From DATJPR01 sp963811705 (GTDB taxonomy: Bacteria; Bacteroidota; Ignavibacteria; UBA10030; UBA6906), in contig CAWESL010000007.1 of NCBI GenBank assembly GCA_963811705.1, forward strand, positions 1-64,000: a DNA stretch of 64,000 nt. Reading direction: 5' to 3'. Under the pieces are notes generated by a model. That model searched no databases and had not been told where the DNA came from. It saw only the letters and a list, made by a program, of their open reading frames with translations. Below, in pieces: positions 24,307 to 33,447 of this stretch. The first letter of the stretch is position 1, and each line of letters opens with the position of its first letter. The position numbers and the translations under genes were made by a program.

Positions 24307-25221
24307 CTACATCGTCCATTTCTCCGCATGAATATCAACCTCGTCCGACCACCGGCGATGCAGGAGTTGGATTTCCCTGACTATGTCTTCCGGGAGAGGC
24401 ATCACCGCTTTTACAGAGGCCAGGAACACGTTAAGGTTAGCGCTCTTGCTCGTTGATCCGACTGTGGCTCCGACCAGCGGAAAGCTATGGGCAAATCGGA
24501 CGCAGAATTCCGTCCAGCTCCCTGCGCCGGACCTCTCGAAGATCGGGGCAATTTCCACCGCGCGCTTCTGCAAGTAATCCTTCCATGCAAAGCCCGGCAC
24601 GTCACGCAATTGATGGACGGGTCCTCCGGACACCGTTCGCATGGCAATGATCGGCTGTTTCCGCGAAAGGAGTTCATCCCACAGTGCATTCGAAGCGAAG
24701 CGCTGCAACGGGTTCAGATAGAAAATGAACCCGTCGATGACTCCCTCAGTATGTCTTGCGCGCAAAGCCCTCAACGGTGACTCCGATGTCCAGGGAAATG
24801 CCTCGACAACATACCCCTGCACCAGTCCTTCTTCCTTCAGCTCGCGGAACACTCTGTAGCATTGTCCACCGTTCGCAAAATCCTCCGCAAGCGCACCGCC
24901 CAGACAGAGTTGTCCAAGTTGCACGCCATTCACACCGAGAGGCTTCAGGCATTCTTCGATCGACCCCCGAACCTGTCGCATGTTCTCCCAGCCGATCTTG
25001 ATGATCAGCTTCGGCACTCTCTCCGGCGATTCTCTGAACACCTCGCCGAGAATCTCCAATGCCTCGCCGTACATTCTCGCCGTGTGAAACCACACGCCTG
25101 CATTCATGGCCTCGCGGGCAATCGCCAATCGTTCTCCGCGCGGAATCTTCTCGTCACCGAGCCGTGTCGTTCCATAAATGTATGGGGTGATGCCGTCCAA
25201 CGCCGATCGGGTCTTTGTCAT
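24307..25221 (-). CDS. Aldo/keto reductase-like protein with altered catalytic residues
   Basis: A protein of 304 aa with the TIM-barrel layout of aldo/keto reductases. The usual tetrad is D-Y-K-H. Y51 (ARMYGEALE) and K75 (KLIIKIGW) are present, but the aspartate position reads H46 (VWFHTARMYG) and the histidine position falls in QLGQLCLGG with cysteine. It may be a diverged or non-redox member. It lies last in a leftward run of cyclophilin, holA and DUF92. Confidence 0.75.
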   Translation of the reverse strand: MTKTRSALDGITPYIYGTTRLGDEKIPRGERLAIAREAMNAGVWFHTARMYGEALEILGEVFRESPERVPKLIIKIGWENMRQVRGSIEECLKPLGVNGVQLGQLCLGGALAEDFANGGQCYRVFRELKEEGLVQGYVVEAFPWTSESPLRALRARHTEGVIDGFIFYLNPLQRFASNALWDELLSRKQPIIAMRTVSGGPVHQLRDVPGFAWKDYLQKRAVEIAPIFERSGAGSWTEFCVRFAHSFPLVGATVGSTSKSANLNVFLASVKAVMPLPEDIVREIQLLHRRWSDEVDIHAEKWTM

Positions 25222-25230
25222 ATGTGCCTT

Positions 25231-26037
25231 TCATACCATGACACTGATCATCGCCCCCGCCGCTGTGCAAATGATGTTCACCGCATCGTTGGTCATGGGA
25301 CGGATTCCCGCTACATGGATCGATGGCTCGTCGCAATGGTACGCGTTCTCCGTCGACTTCCCGCAAACGCGACAGAGAAACCGCGCTTGTACCAACGCAC
25401 CCAGCACGGAATCGACAAGACTCCCTCCGAACCCGGCAATGACCAGCCCGATCAACACTGAAAACCCCAACCCTCCCAACCAGAAGATCGCCGCCAGCAC
25501 GACGAGTCCCGATCCACCGATCGCTCCCAGCATCCCCGCGAACGTCACTGCGCCAGACGTCCCGCTTTGCACTTCCCGCCCCGACGTGATTAACCGGGGC
25601 CGCGTTCCAAAAACGGTGCCGATCTCCGTTGCAATCGTGTCCGCGGATGCGGCCGCGATCGCGCCGATATACGCGTGATATACCCTTGAGTCGTGGACGA
25701 ACATCCCCAGGAGTACAAGCCCTGCCGCTATCCCTCCGTTCGCAAGCACCTGGACAGCATCCCGGGTTGACCCTTTTCCCTCCATCGTCGCACGACGCAT
25801 GGGATCCGCGAGTTTGGAGATGACGCTCGCCGCCGTGAAGAATGCAACAATGGGGAGCGCCGCAGCCCATCCCCCAATCCCAAAAATCACCACCCCCATG
25901 CACCATTGGACAACCGCGCCTCCTGCAGTGAGCAATCGAAGGCGGTGCGAGACGACGGCGAGTACGAAGGCACCAAGGATGCCCGCAACAATTTGAAGCA
26001 GGGAGGGCGAACCAATAATGTCTGGCACCGGTGTCAC
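25231..26037 (-). CDS. DUF92 family membrane protein
   Basis: A protein of 268 aa with about six hydrophobic spans and the DUF92 signature KGSTRDAVQVLANGG at about 88-102, followed by HAYIGAIAAASADTIATEIG. Related proteins include TMEM19. Some family members are linked to prenyl or phospholipid chemistry, but no activity is certain here. Its ATG overlaps the holA stop by 4 bases (ATGA), so translation is coupled. Confidence 0.88.
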   Translation of the reverse strand: MTPVPDIIGSPSLLQIVAGILGAFVLAVVSHRLRLLTAGGAVVQWCMGVVIFGIGGWAAALPIVAFFTAASVISKLADPMRRATMEGKGSTRDAVQVLANGGIAAGLVLLGMFVHDSRVYHAYIGAIAAASADTIATEIGTVFGTRPRLITSGREVQSGTSGAVTFAGMLGAIGGSGLVVLAAIFWLGGLGFSVLIGLVIAGFGGSLVDSVLGALVQARFLCRVCGKSTENAYHCDEPSIHVAGIRPMTNDAVNIICTAAGAMISVMV

Positions 26038-27056
26038 TGCGCTGGAATGGGTGTTTCGAAGATCTCGATGAGGAATGTTTGAAGAAGGGTCAGATCGTCG
26101 CCGCCGAATTTCGTCTTGTCGTCGACCGTCAGGAGAAGCGCAAGCGCCTGCTCCAACTGAAATGCTGAAAAACGGTTCGTCGCCTCAAATGGGTCTCTCA
26201 GCGCGTACGTGCTCTTCCCCATCTCGACCGCCGCTTGTTCCAATCGCATCCCCTTCCTCCGGAGATCATGAATGCGTCGGGCGCTCACAAAAAACATGGT
26301 CAGCATAACCACGAAGTACGGCGCTCCGTTCCCGTCACTGACCATCCTTGTGAGAATTTCGACCGCGCGCGCGCGATCCCCCCGGGCGATGGCGTGTTGA
26401 AGCTCCCAGATATTGTACTCCTTCGATACCCCGACCACGGCAGACACGTCCGCCGAGGTCAGCAGCGTCCGCTCGCCGGCGTACGACGACAACTTGTCAA
26501 GCTCCTGATCGAGATCCCGCAGGGAAAGGCCGGCGAGGGAAGCAAGAAGCCGGTTCGCGTCCTGCTCGATCGTCCGCCCTTTGGCGGCGAGACGACCCGC
26601 AATCCACTCGGGGAGGTCGGCCTCCCTGAGGCTTTCAAACTTGTGCGCCCATCCGGCGTTCCTGATCCTGGCGAACGGATTCTTCGTGGTATCGATTTTT
26701 GCGGAGGTGAAAATCAGCACCGTGGTGGCGACGGGATGCTCAACATACGACGTCAGGGCCGCGATGTCGCCTTGCTTCTTCAGGTTCTCGATCCCTTTCA
26801 CCACGACGGCCCGGTGATCCGCCATCATCGGATAGGCGGACGCCTTCGCGATGATGTCCGCCACTTCGGTATCCGCCCACTCGACGACGTCAAGGTTGAA
26901 GCTCCGATCTGCGGACGGAACTGCAACATCCAGGATCGCCTGAAGGGCTTCGTTACAAAGGAGTTCTTCCTCTCCATGAAGGAGATACACCGGGGAGAGG
27001 TCGCCCTTCCCCGGTGTTCGGAATTTCTCCCCGGACGATTTCTTGGTGAATGCCAC
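26034..27056 (-). CDS. holA: DNA polymerase III subunit delta
   Basis: A protein of 340 aa with the HolA layout: N-terminal AAA-like domain (LSPVYLLHGEEELLCNEALQ), a central segment (RDLDQELDKLSSYAGERT), and the helical collar-binding C-terminus (NIWELQHAIARGDRARAVEI). It is part of the clamp loader that opens the beta clamp. It starts with GTG one base after the cyclophilin stop. The family is variable in sequence but the order of motifs fits well. Confidence 0.9.
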   Translation of the reverse strand: MAFTKKSSGEKFRTPGKGDLSPVYLLHGEEELLCNEALQAILDVAVPSADRSFNLDVVEWADTEVADIIAKASAYPMMADHRAVVVKGIENLKKQGDIAALTSYVEHPVATTVLIFTSAKIDTTKNPFARIRNAGWAHKFESLREADLPEWIAGRLAAKGRTIEQDANRLLASLAGLSLRDLDQELDKLSSYAGERTLLTSADVSAVVGVSKEYNIWELQHAIARGDRARAVEILTRMVSDGNGAPYFVVMLTMFFVSARRIHDLRRKGMRLEQAAVEMGKSTYALRDPFEATNRFSAFQLEQALALLLTVDDKTKFGGDDLTLLQTFLIEIFETPIPAQ

Positions 27057-27057
27057 G

Positions 27058-27765
27058 CTATTTCCCCTGAGCAGCCTTCGAGCCGGGTACCCGCTCCACC
27101 ACCTCGATTTTCACGTGGGGCTGCCCGTCCGGCATCTTGATGATCGAAACACTCTTCATCACGTAATCATTGATCGGATGGCCGTCGGACGGATTGAAAC
27201 CGGGAGTGATCTCCGCCGCCGCGATCCGGTCGACGACTTCCATCCCGCTCACAACTTTGCCAAAGATCGTGTAGTTCTTCGGCATCGTCTTGTTGTCGGC
27301 AAGCATGATGAAGAACTGGCTCGTGTTCGTATTCGGTCCGCGATTCGCCATCGCGACAACACCGCGGACATAGCCGGCTTTGTAAGAGGCGGTGTTGGGA
27401 TTGAGTTCGTCCGCGAATTCTTTGCCCCATGCGCTCTTCCCTCCCGATCCCGTGCCCGTCGGATCACCTCCTTGTATCACAAAACCCTTGGCAATCCGAT
27501 GAAAGGTGATTCCATTGAAGTATTTCTTCTCGGTCAACTTGATGAAATTCTCCGTTGTCTTTGGAGCGTCGTTGACATACAGTTCGATTTCGATGACGCC
27601 GAGGGGTGTCTCTTTCACGGTCGGTCTCTTTTGGGTTTTGGTTGATTCTTGTGATGTCTTTGCAGATTTACCTTGCGTCGCCTTCACCTCATGCTGAGGA
27701 AAAGCCAGCCAGGTGCCGAGAAGAACCGCCAGGACAACCCCGGCGAATATCCGTGTGTGCTTCAT
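27058..27765 (-). CDS. Peptidyl-prolyl cis-trans isomerase, cyclophilin type
   Basis: A protein of 235 aa with an N-terminal signal peptide (MKHTRIFAGVVLAVLLGTWL) and a cyclophilin domain from about residue 55. The conserved FHRI, GFVIQGGDPTGTGSGG and ANRGPNTNTSQFFI motifs are present, including the active arginine in FHRI. It should fold proteins in the periplasm. It heads an operon with holA and DUF92. Confidence 0.92.
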   Translation of the reverse strand: MKHTRIFAGVVLAVLLGTWLAFPQHEVKATQGKSAKTSQESTKTQKRPTVKETPLGVIEIELYVNDAPKTTENFIKLTEKKYFNGITFHRIAKGFVIQGGDPTGTGSGGKSAWGKEFADELNPNTASYKAGYVRGVVAMANRGPNTNTSQFFIMLADNKTMPKNYTIFGKVVSGMEVVDRIAAAEITPGFNPSDGHPINDYVMKSVSIIKMPDGQPHVKIEVVERVPGSKAAQGK

Positions 27766-27794
27766 GGAGTTGATCTCCCTCTTCCGTTAGTGAT

Positions 27795-28490
27795 TCACAA
27801 TGCGTAGGCAAATCCTATCCTGACGCTTGGCGCAAACATCGTCATCGTCGTGGAACCCACAACGTACGCCGGCTCCATCCCGTGGGAATCCGTCAACGCA
27901 CCGATCCATTCCCACCGGAGATTGGCTCCGAGCAACGCAAATATGTGCTCACTCACCGCCGTCATCCCTTCGATCTCGAGCACTCCCCCAATCCCCGCCG
28001 CAGAATAGTTTTCTTCCTGGCCGAAAAACGACGTCGTCAGCCGTCCAAAATGATACCCGACGCCTGCGCCGATCCGGACCGTGTATTCCGGACGGTCTGC
28101 AAGGATGTATTGAATCATGACGCTCGGGAGATTTGCCGAAAGGGTGTAATCCACCGCGCCGGCTGCGCCGTACGCGGAAGCAATGCTGTATGAGGCGAGA
28201 AGGTAGGAATACTCCAGCTTTACCGCCCACTGAGGATACATCGGGATGGTGAGAAGTCCCACAAATTGGATCCCGGTCTTGTACTGCGGCAATTGCTCCT
28301 GGGCACCGGGAGTCGCATCGATCAGGCTCACGACTTCAGGCGCGGAAATGTACGACACCGCCATCGCTCCTGCGATCGTAATTCTCTGGGAAAGCGGAGG
28401 CATCGAAGACAACCCTTGCTCCTGCGCCTCTGCGGAGCATCCGAGGAACATCCACGCCCCCAGGACGAGCGCCGCCACACTCCTGCTCAT
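27795..28490 (-). CDS. Outer-membrane beta-barrel-like protein
   Basis: A protein of 231 aa with signal peptide MSRSVAALVLGAWMFLGCSAEA, in which the cysteine could be a lipobox. Strands such as WAVKLEYSYLLASYS and YTVRIGAGVGYHFGRLTTSFF fit a small barrel. The start overlaps the stop of the upstream membrane protein by 4 bases, so the two form one unit. Function is unknown. Confidence 0.65.
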   Translation of the reverse strand: MSRSVAALVLGAWMFLGCSAEAQEQGLSSMPPLSQRITIAGAMAVSYISAPEVVSLIDATPGAQEQLPQYKTGIQFVGLLTIPMYPQWAVKLEYSYLLASYSIASAYGAAGAVDYTLSANLPSVMIQYILADRPEYTVRIGAGVGYHFGRLTTSFFGQEENYSAAGIGGVLEIEGMTAVSEHIFALLGANLRWEWIGALTDSHGMEPAYVVGSTTMTMFAPSVRIGFAYAL

Positions 28491-29494
28491 TTGTTCTTCC
28501 CCGGAAGTTTGATCGCATCCGTGATCGCCACCTGGTCACGCCAAAGATAGTACCCTCCGATAATCGATACGAGGATAAAGCTGAGCGCGTGCGTCAGCGT
28601 CGCATAGCTGAGGGCGGTCGGCGCATCCACCCCGAACAGCTTCGTCAACGCCTGTGACGTCAGAACGTGGTAACTCCCCGTACCGCCCGGCGTGGGGATG
28701 GCCACGCCGACACTCGCGACGGCGAGGACGACAATCGCCGACGCAAAATCCAGTCTGCCCTGCAGGGTGAATGCGAAAAATGCCGTATACGTCATTTCGG
28801 CATAGAGGAACCAGATGAGCAGCGTCAACACCGTGATGGAAAAAAGATGCCCGGGTCGCGTGAGCGTCTTGAATCCGTCGAGAAACGCATGGACCAGCCG
28901 CTCCGCTCTATCCGACATCCAGCCCGGAAGATATCGTGTGCAAATGCGTAGGACGCGATCGGTGAGGTCAGGACGAAGAATGAACGTGACGACTCCCCCG
29001 ATGGCGACAATAATAAAGATCGATACCACGATGCCCGAAGGGACCAGCCACGGAAACGCCGTTACCAGCGGCCCGTTATACACGAGCGGGATAATACCGA
29101 CCAGCAGGAGAAACATCGCGACATCGAGAAGCCGCTCCATCACGATGGTGCCGAACGCCGACGAGGCAGGGATCGATTCAAGTCGTGACAGCGCGTATGG
29201 CCGTGCAATTTCTCCGGCCCGCGGGAGCACGTTGTTCATCAGATACCCGATCATGACGCCCGAGAAGAGATTCCGAAATCCGATCGACGGCTTGATCGGA
29301 TCAAGCAGATACCGCCAACGGTACGCCCGGACGGCATGGCTCAACATCAGGCAGGCAAAGGATATTCCCAGCCACGCGTAGTTCGCATCGGCAATCGAGG
29401 TGGCAAGCTGATGAATATCCGTCCCGCGGAACGCAAGGAAGAGAAAGACGAGCGAGAGGGCGGCGCTCAGCAGATATTGGACCGGACGGCTCAC
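28487..29494 (-). CDS. Flippase-like integral membrane protein (UPF0104/AglD family)
   Basis: A protein of 335 aa from GTG 29494, which overlaps the LolA-like stop by 4 bases. There are about eight membrane spans. It has the family pattern (AYRWRYLLDP, NVLPRAGEIARPYALSR, PTPGGTGSYH). The family includes the flippase part of lysylphosphatidylglycerol synthase and possible dolichol or undecaprenyl-linked sugar carriers. The substrate is unknown. Confidence 0.82.
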   Translation of the reverse strand: MSRPVQYLLSAALSLVFLFLAFRGTDIHQLATSIADANYAWLGISFACLMLSHAVRAYRWRYLLDPIKPSIGFRNLFSGVMIGYLMNNVLPRAGEIARPYALSRLESIPASSAFGTIVMERLLDVAMFLLLVGIIPLVYNGPLVTAFPWLVPSGIVVSIFIIVAIGGVVTFILRPDLTDRVLRICTRYLPGWMSDRAERLVHAFLDGFKTLTRPGHLFSITVLTLLIWFLYAEMTYTAFFAFTLQGRLDFASAIVVLAVASVGVAIPTPGGTGSYHVLTSQALTKLFGVDAPTALSYATLTHALSFILVSIIGGYYLWRDQVAITDAIKLPGKNK

Positions 29495-30144
29495 GAGCGA
29501 AGATCCACCACTTCGGCGCCCTCCGGCGGCTGGAAGGAAAATCGGGACTCCGCAATGCCCGTGTTGATCTTCAATTGCTGGACGGTGTAGGTGGTCAATT
29601 TCCCGTTGACGTCCGTGACTTCGACCTGCCGGACCGTCCAATCATGATCGTCCACCCAGAGACGCACACTGCTGACCATCGACTGCTCATCCTGCGGTGT
29701 CAGCTTCAGGATTTTTGTTTCTGTTTTCCCGAGGCGGTCCGTACCGACCAGGACGGGCGTGTATCCACCAGATGTTCCCATCAAGAGATGGTCTGGCGTC
29801 AACGAACGTTCGTCTTCCTTGTACTTGTCGATAAGAACCTGGTTCAGTGGCTTGGAGTAGGACCAGACCGTCACGCCGTCCGTGACGACGATCTGATCGC
29901 CCATTTCCAGACGATACTTCTTCGGCTTCTTGATCTGCAACGTCCCCGAGGAAGTGGCCTCCGCTGTCGAAAGTGAGAATTTCACTTTCTGCGTGAAGCG
30001 GATCTCCGCATCGGTCACGGACTCATATTTCTTCCGAACGAGATCCAGCACATCCTGGCCGGAGTCCTGCGCCTGGCCGAAATTCGGGGCGACAAGAAGC
30101 AATGCGAAAAAACAGAGTGCGACGGTACCGATGCTACGTGTCAT
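29491..30144 (-). CDS. LolA-like outer-membrane lipoprotein carrier
   Basis: A protein of 217 aa. Signal peptide MTRSIGTVALCFFALLLVAP. The body is a half-barrel of LolA type (EIRFTQKVKFS, KPKKYRLEMGDQIVVTDGVT, VWSYSKPLNQVLIDKY, FSFQPPEGAEVVDL). It would carry lipoproteins across the periplasm to the outer membrane. It overlaps ftsK by 11 bases. Confidence 0.85.
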   Translation of the reverse strand: MTRSIGTVALCFFALLLVAPNFGQAQDSGQDVLDLVRKKYESVTDAEIRFTQKVKFSLSTAEATSSGTLQIKKPKKYRLEMGDQIVVTDGVTVWSYSKPLNQVLIDKYKEDERSLTPDHLLMGTSGGYTPVLVGTDRLGKTETKILKLTPQDEQSMVSSVRLWVDDHDWTVRQVEVTDVNGKLTTYTVQQLKINTGIAESRFSFQPPEGAEVVDLRS

Positions 30145-32608
30145 TCAGGAGGTTCTCCAGTTCTTCTTCTGTTTCGACCAGGACCGCCCGCGCCTTGCTC
30201 CCGTCCGAAGGCCCGACGATCCCCGCAATTTCGAGCTCGTCCACCAGCCGCGCAGCGCGCGAATACCCGACCTTCAGCCGTCGCTGCAACAGGGAGACGG
30301 ATCCCTGCTGGTGACGTACGACAAGCCGGGCAGCTTCCTCAAATAATTCATCCCGGTCGAAGCCCGACCCTTCCGCCCCGGCTTTCTTCCGCTCCGAAAT
30401 CGAAGGGAGCGTGAACGGGCGCTGATACCCGGCTTGCTTCCCGATCGATTCGACGACGGCTTCAACTTCTTCCGGTGAAATGTATGCATTCTGCAACCGC
30501 ACCGGCTTGGGGCTCCCGCTGGGGAGATAGAGCATGTCGCCGTTCCCCAGGAGCTGTTCTGCGCCGTTCATGTCCAGAATCGTCCGCGAATCCGTCTTCG
30601 ATGCCACCTGGTATGCGATGCGCGCCGGGAAATTCGCCTTGATGACCCCGGTGATAACGTCGACGGAAGGCCGCTGCGTCGCCACGATCAGGTGAATCCC
30701 CACCGCACGGGCAAGCTGGGCGAGCCGCGCAATGGGCTCTTCGACTTCCTTCGCGGCCGTGATCATCAAATCCGCGAGCTCGTCGATGATGACCACGAGG
30801 TACGGCATCTTGACGTGAGTGACGGTTTCTGAGTTTTTGATCCGGCCCGATCGTATCCGCTCATTGTAGTCGACGATATTCCGGACGCCGGCTGCGGCAA
30901 GACGTTCATACCGACGTTCCATCTCCATCTCTACTCCCCGCAGCATCATCACGGCATTGTGCGGAGTCGTTATGATTTCTTCGTCGACGTCGCCTGAACG
31001 AGCAAGGAAATGACTCCGCAGCGTCTTGTACAGGGCGAGCTCGATCTTCTTGGGGTCGACAAGGACCAGCTTCAGATCCGATGGGTGCATCCGGAAAAGC
31101 AGGCCGGCAATGATGGTGTTGATCCCGACGCTCTTCCCCGATCCCGTCGAACCGGCGATCAACAAATGCGGCATCCGCGTGAGATCGTCCGTGAAGACCT
31201 CGCCCGAAATGGTCTTCCCCATCGCCAGGGGCAACGCGCTGGTCGATTCTCTGAAAATTGTCGAGTTGATGACGCTCCGGATCGTCACGATCGACCGGTG
31301 AGAGTTCGGAATCTCAACCCCGACGGCGGACTTTCCCGGGATCGGCGCGATGATCCGGATGCCACGGGCCGCGAGCTTCAGGGCGATATCGTTTTCGAGA
31401 CTCACGATCTGACTGATCTTCACGCCCGAGGCCGGGACAAGCTCGTATAAGGTGACGACGGGCCCGGGCGTAACGCTTACGCTGTCAACTTCGACGCCGA
31501 ACTCGAGCAGGGTATCGCGAAGCAAATCCGCATTTGCCTTCAGTTCTCCCTCGTCGACATCTTCTTTCCCCGGCCGGGGGGCATCGAGGAGTTCGACGGA
31601 CGGAAAGACGTAATCGATTTCTTCAAGCGCTCCCGCCGGGACCTCGACAGGGGCGGCTTCGCCTGCGTCTTCTTCCGGCGCCTCGGCCTTTCGCGTGATT
31701 TCGAACGCAAGCGGCTTCTTGTCCGCGATTTCTTCCTGAACAGCGCTCCGCGGGCCGGGAACGTCCTTCTTCCTCACGGGAATCTCTTCCACCGGTGGAC
31801 GTTTGATGCTGACAGGCGCCCGGACTTCGGGCTCATCCATTGGCAGAGGCGGTTCTTCCTCCTCTTCCTCGTGTGTGCGGTTGAGGCGAATGCTCTGCGA
31901 TTCCTCCCGTCGTTCGGCCCAACGATCTTTCATCCGACCAGCCCAGTCAAGCAACTGGAGAACCAAGTTCCGGATGCGATCCACCGTCCGGTGAATGTCG
32001 AGATCCACTGCGAGAACGACGAGAATCAGGAGGGAGACCAGGAGGACGATCGATCCGCCCGCCCGGCCGAGCAGGCGTGCCAGGAGATCGGAAACAAAAC
32101 TGCCGATGGTTCCGCTCCATTCCATCCCGGGATATGCTGATGGAAAGACAAGTCCCAGCATGCCAAAGGAAGACGAAACGAGGAGCGCACCAATGACAAG
32201 ATAGTTTGAAAATTGCACGGCCGGTCCAAGCGGATGACGGCGAAGGAGCGTCCAGCCCCACACCAGCATCAGGACGGGAACCACGAGAACGGAATAGCCG
32301 AAGGTCGATTTGATCATCTTGTCGGCGATGACCGCACCGACCAATCCCAGCGCATTGTGGACCCGGTCCGCCTTTGCCTGGGCGTCGATGTCACCGCTCA
32401 CGCTGGTGACGATGTCTTTCGCGGAAATGTGGATGGAGGATTCATCTTCGGCACTGTAGCTTAACAACGCAATCGTGATCAGTACCGCCGCGGTCATCAG
32501 GAGGAGAGCAAGAATTGCGGTACGGCGCGCGGAGGGTGCGCGACCAGGGGCTTTCCGGACGGGCGATGCGACGGAAGCCCGTCCCCTGTTCCGATCATTG
32601 ACGGCCAT
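30134..32608 (-). CDS. ftsK: DNA translocase FtsK
   Basis: A protein of 824 aa. It has an N-terminal four-helix membrane part (about 30-200), a charged linker, the motor domain with Walker A GSTGSGKS at 486-493 and Walker B (YLVVIIDELADLM), and the C-terminal gamma winged helix (VSLLQRRLKVGYSRAARLVD) that reads KOPS sites. It pumps DNA at the septum and resolves chromosome dimers with XerCD. It is shorter than the 1300-residue E. coli protein, as usual outside Gammaproteobacteria. Confidence 0.95.
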   Translation of the reverse strand: MAVNDRNRGRASVASPVRKAPGRAPSARRTAILALLLMTAAVLITIALLSYSAEDESSIHISAKDIVTSVSGDIDAQAKADRVHNALGLVGAVIADKMIKSTFGYSVLVVPVLMLVWGWTLLRRHPLGPAVQFSNYLVIGALLVSSSFGMLGLVFPSAYPGMEWSGTIGSFVSDLLARLLGRAGGSIVLLVSLLILVVLAVDLDIHRTVDRIRNLVLQLLDWAGRMKDRWAERREESQSIRLNRTHEEEEEEPPLPMDEPEVRAPVSIKRPPVEEIPVRKKDVPGPRSAVQEEIADKKPLAFEITRKAEAPEEDAGEAAPVEVPAGALEEIDYVFPSVELLDAPRPGKEDVDEGELKANADLLRDTLLEFGVEVDSVSVTPGPVVTLYELVPASGVKISQIVSLENDIALKLAARGIRIIAPIPGKSAVGVEIPNSHRSIVTIRSVINSTIFRESTSALPLAMGKTISGEVFTDDLTRMPHLLIAGSTGSGKSVGINTIIAGLLFRMHPSDLKLVLVDPKKIELALYKTLRSHFLARSGDVDEEIITTPHNAVMMLRGVEMEMERRYERLAAAGVRNIVDYNERIRSGRIKNSETVTHVKMPYLVVIIDELADLMITAAKEVEEPIARLAQLARAVGIHLIVATQRPSVDVITGVIKANFPARIAYQVASKTDSRTILDMNGAEQLLGNGDMLYLPSGSPKPVRLQNAYISPEEVEAVVESIGKQAGYQRPFTLPSISERKKAGAEGSGFDRDELFEEAARLVVRHQQGSVSLLQRRLKVGYSRAARLVDELEIAGIVGPSDGSKARAVLVETEEELENLLNDT

Positions 32609-32623
32609 GGATATCTCCCTGCC

Positions 32624-33391
32624 TCAATTCGGAGCTCCGGTGACTGTGACGGGGCCGCGCTCGGCGTCGCGCTTGAGTCGCAAGACATTATCTTCCAGGA
32701 GCGGAAGGACGGGAACCGCATTGACGGCTCCACAGTAGGCAAGATCCTCGGCGAAGCCCAGCGCGGCAAGCAGCCTGCCGTGTTCGCCCAGCTGGAGGAC
32801 CTGCTCGGGTTTCTTTCCGAGCGCGGCGTAGAGCGTCCGGGCCGCGAGTGCGCCGTCCGACAGCTGCACGTTTCCTCCGTCCGCCTTCACAACGTCGTCA
32901 ATGAGCATGCCGGCACAGACGGAATCTTCAAGCGAGAACGTCCCGTTTGTGCCCGAGCAGATGATCGTGAAGTCCCTGGGTTTTTCGGTGAGAAACGTCT
33001 TGACAGCGGAGATATTCAAAAAGGAGCAGACGACGAGCTCGCGCGCCATCTTCGCGCTCGCAAGCGCTCTCGCGCCGTTCGTTGAACTGAACACGATGAC
33101 CTTCCCCCGCACTTTGTCCTCGGTGTATTCGAGCGGAGAGTTGCCGAGATGAAACCCGGGAATCATCTTTGCGTTCCGCTCGCCCGCCAGCAGCACGATG
33201 TCCGCAGAAAGATTCGCCGCGATTTTCACGGCGCCTTCCACGGTCGCAACCGGAATCACTTCGCGCGCACCGTTCGCCAGCGCCGTCGTAATGGAACTGC
33301 TTGCCCGCAGGACGTCGATGACGACGGCGGTCCGTTCCCGCATTGCCATCTCGTCCACGTCCTGGGGAGTGAAGAACAGATCGATCCGCAT
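32624..33391 (-). CDS. comB: 2-phosphosulfolactate phosphatase
   Basis: A protein of 255 aa matching ComB along its length (VVIDVLRASSSITTALANGA, LLAGERNAKMIPGFHLGNSP, IVFSSTNGARAL). It removes phosphate from 2-phosphosulfolactate in coenzyme M biosynthesis in archaea. In bacteria, which lack coenzyme M, the family may serve sulfolactate or related metabolism. The active-site cysteine and aspartate are not assigned here. Confidence 0.85.
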   Translation of the reverse strand: MRIDLFFTPQDVDEMAMRERTAVVIDVLRASSSITTALANGAREVIPVATVEGAVKIAANLSADIVLLAGERNAKMIPGFHLGNSPLEYTEDKVRGKVIVFSSTNGARALASAKMARELVVCSFLNISAVKTFLTEKPRDFTIICSGTNGTFSLEDSVCAGMLIDDVVKADGGNVQLSDGALAARTLYAALGKKPEQVLQLGEHGRLLAALGFAEDLAYCGAVNAVPVLPLLEDNVLRLKRDAERGPVTVTGAPN

Positions 33392-33447
33392 GCGCCTCGA
33401 CGTATCTATGGGTCCTGGTCTCTCGACCCCGGGGAAAAGCCCGGAAG

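Noticed and set aside
24122..24319. Minus-strand ORF of 65 codons after the aldo/keto reductase gene
   Set aside because: It overlaps the end of that gene but has no recognisable family. It could be a coupled small gene, but evidence is too weak.
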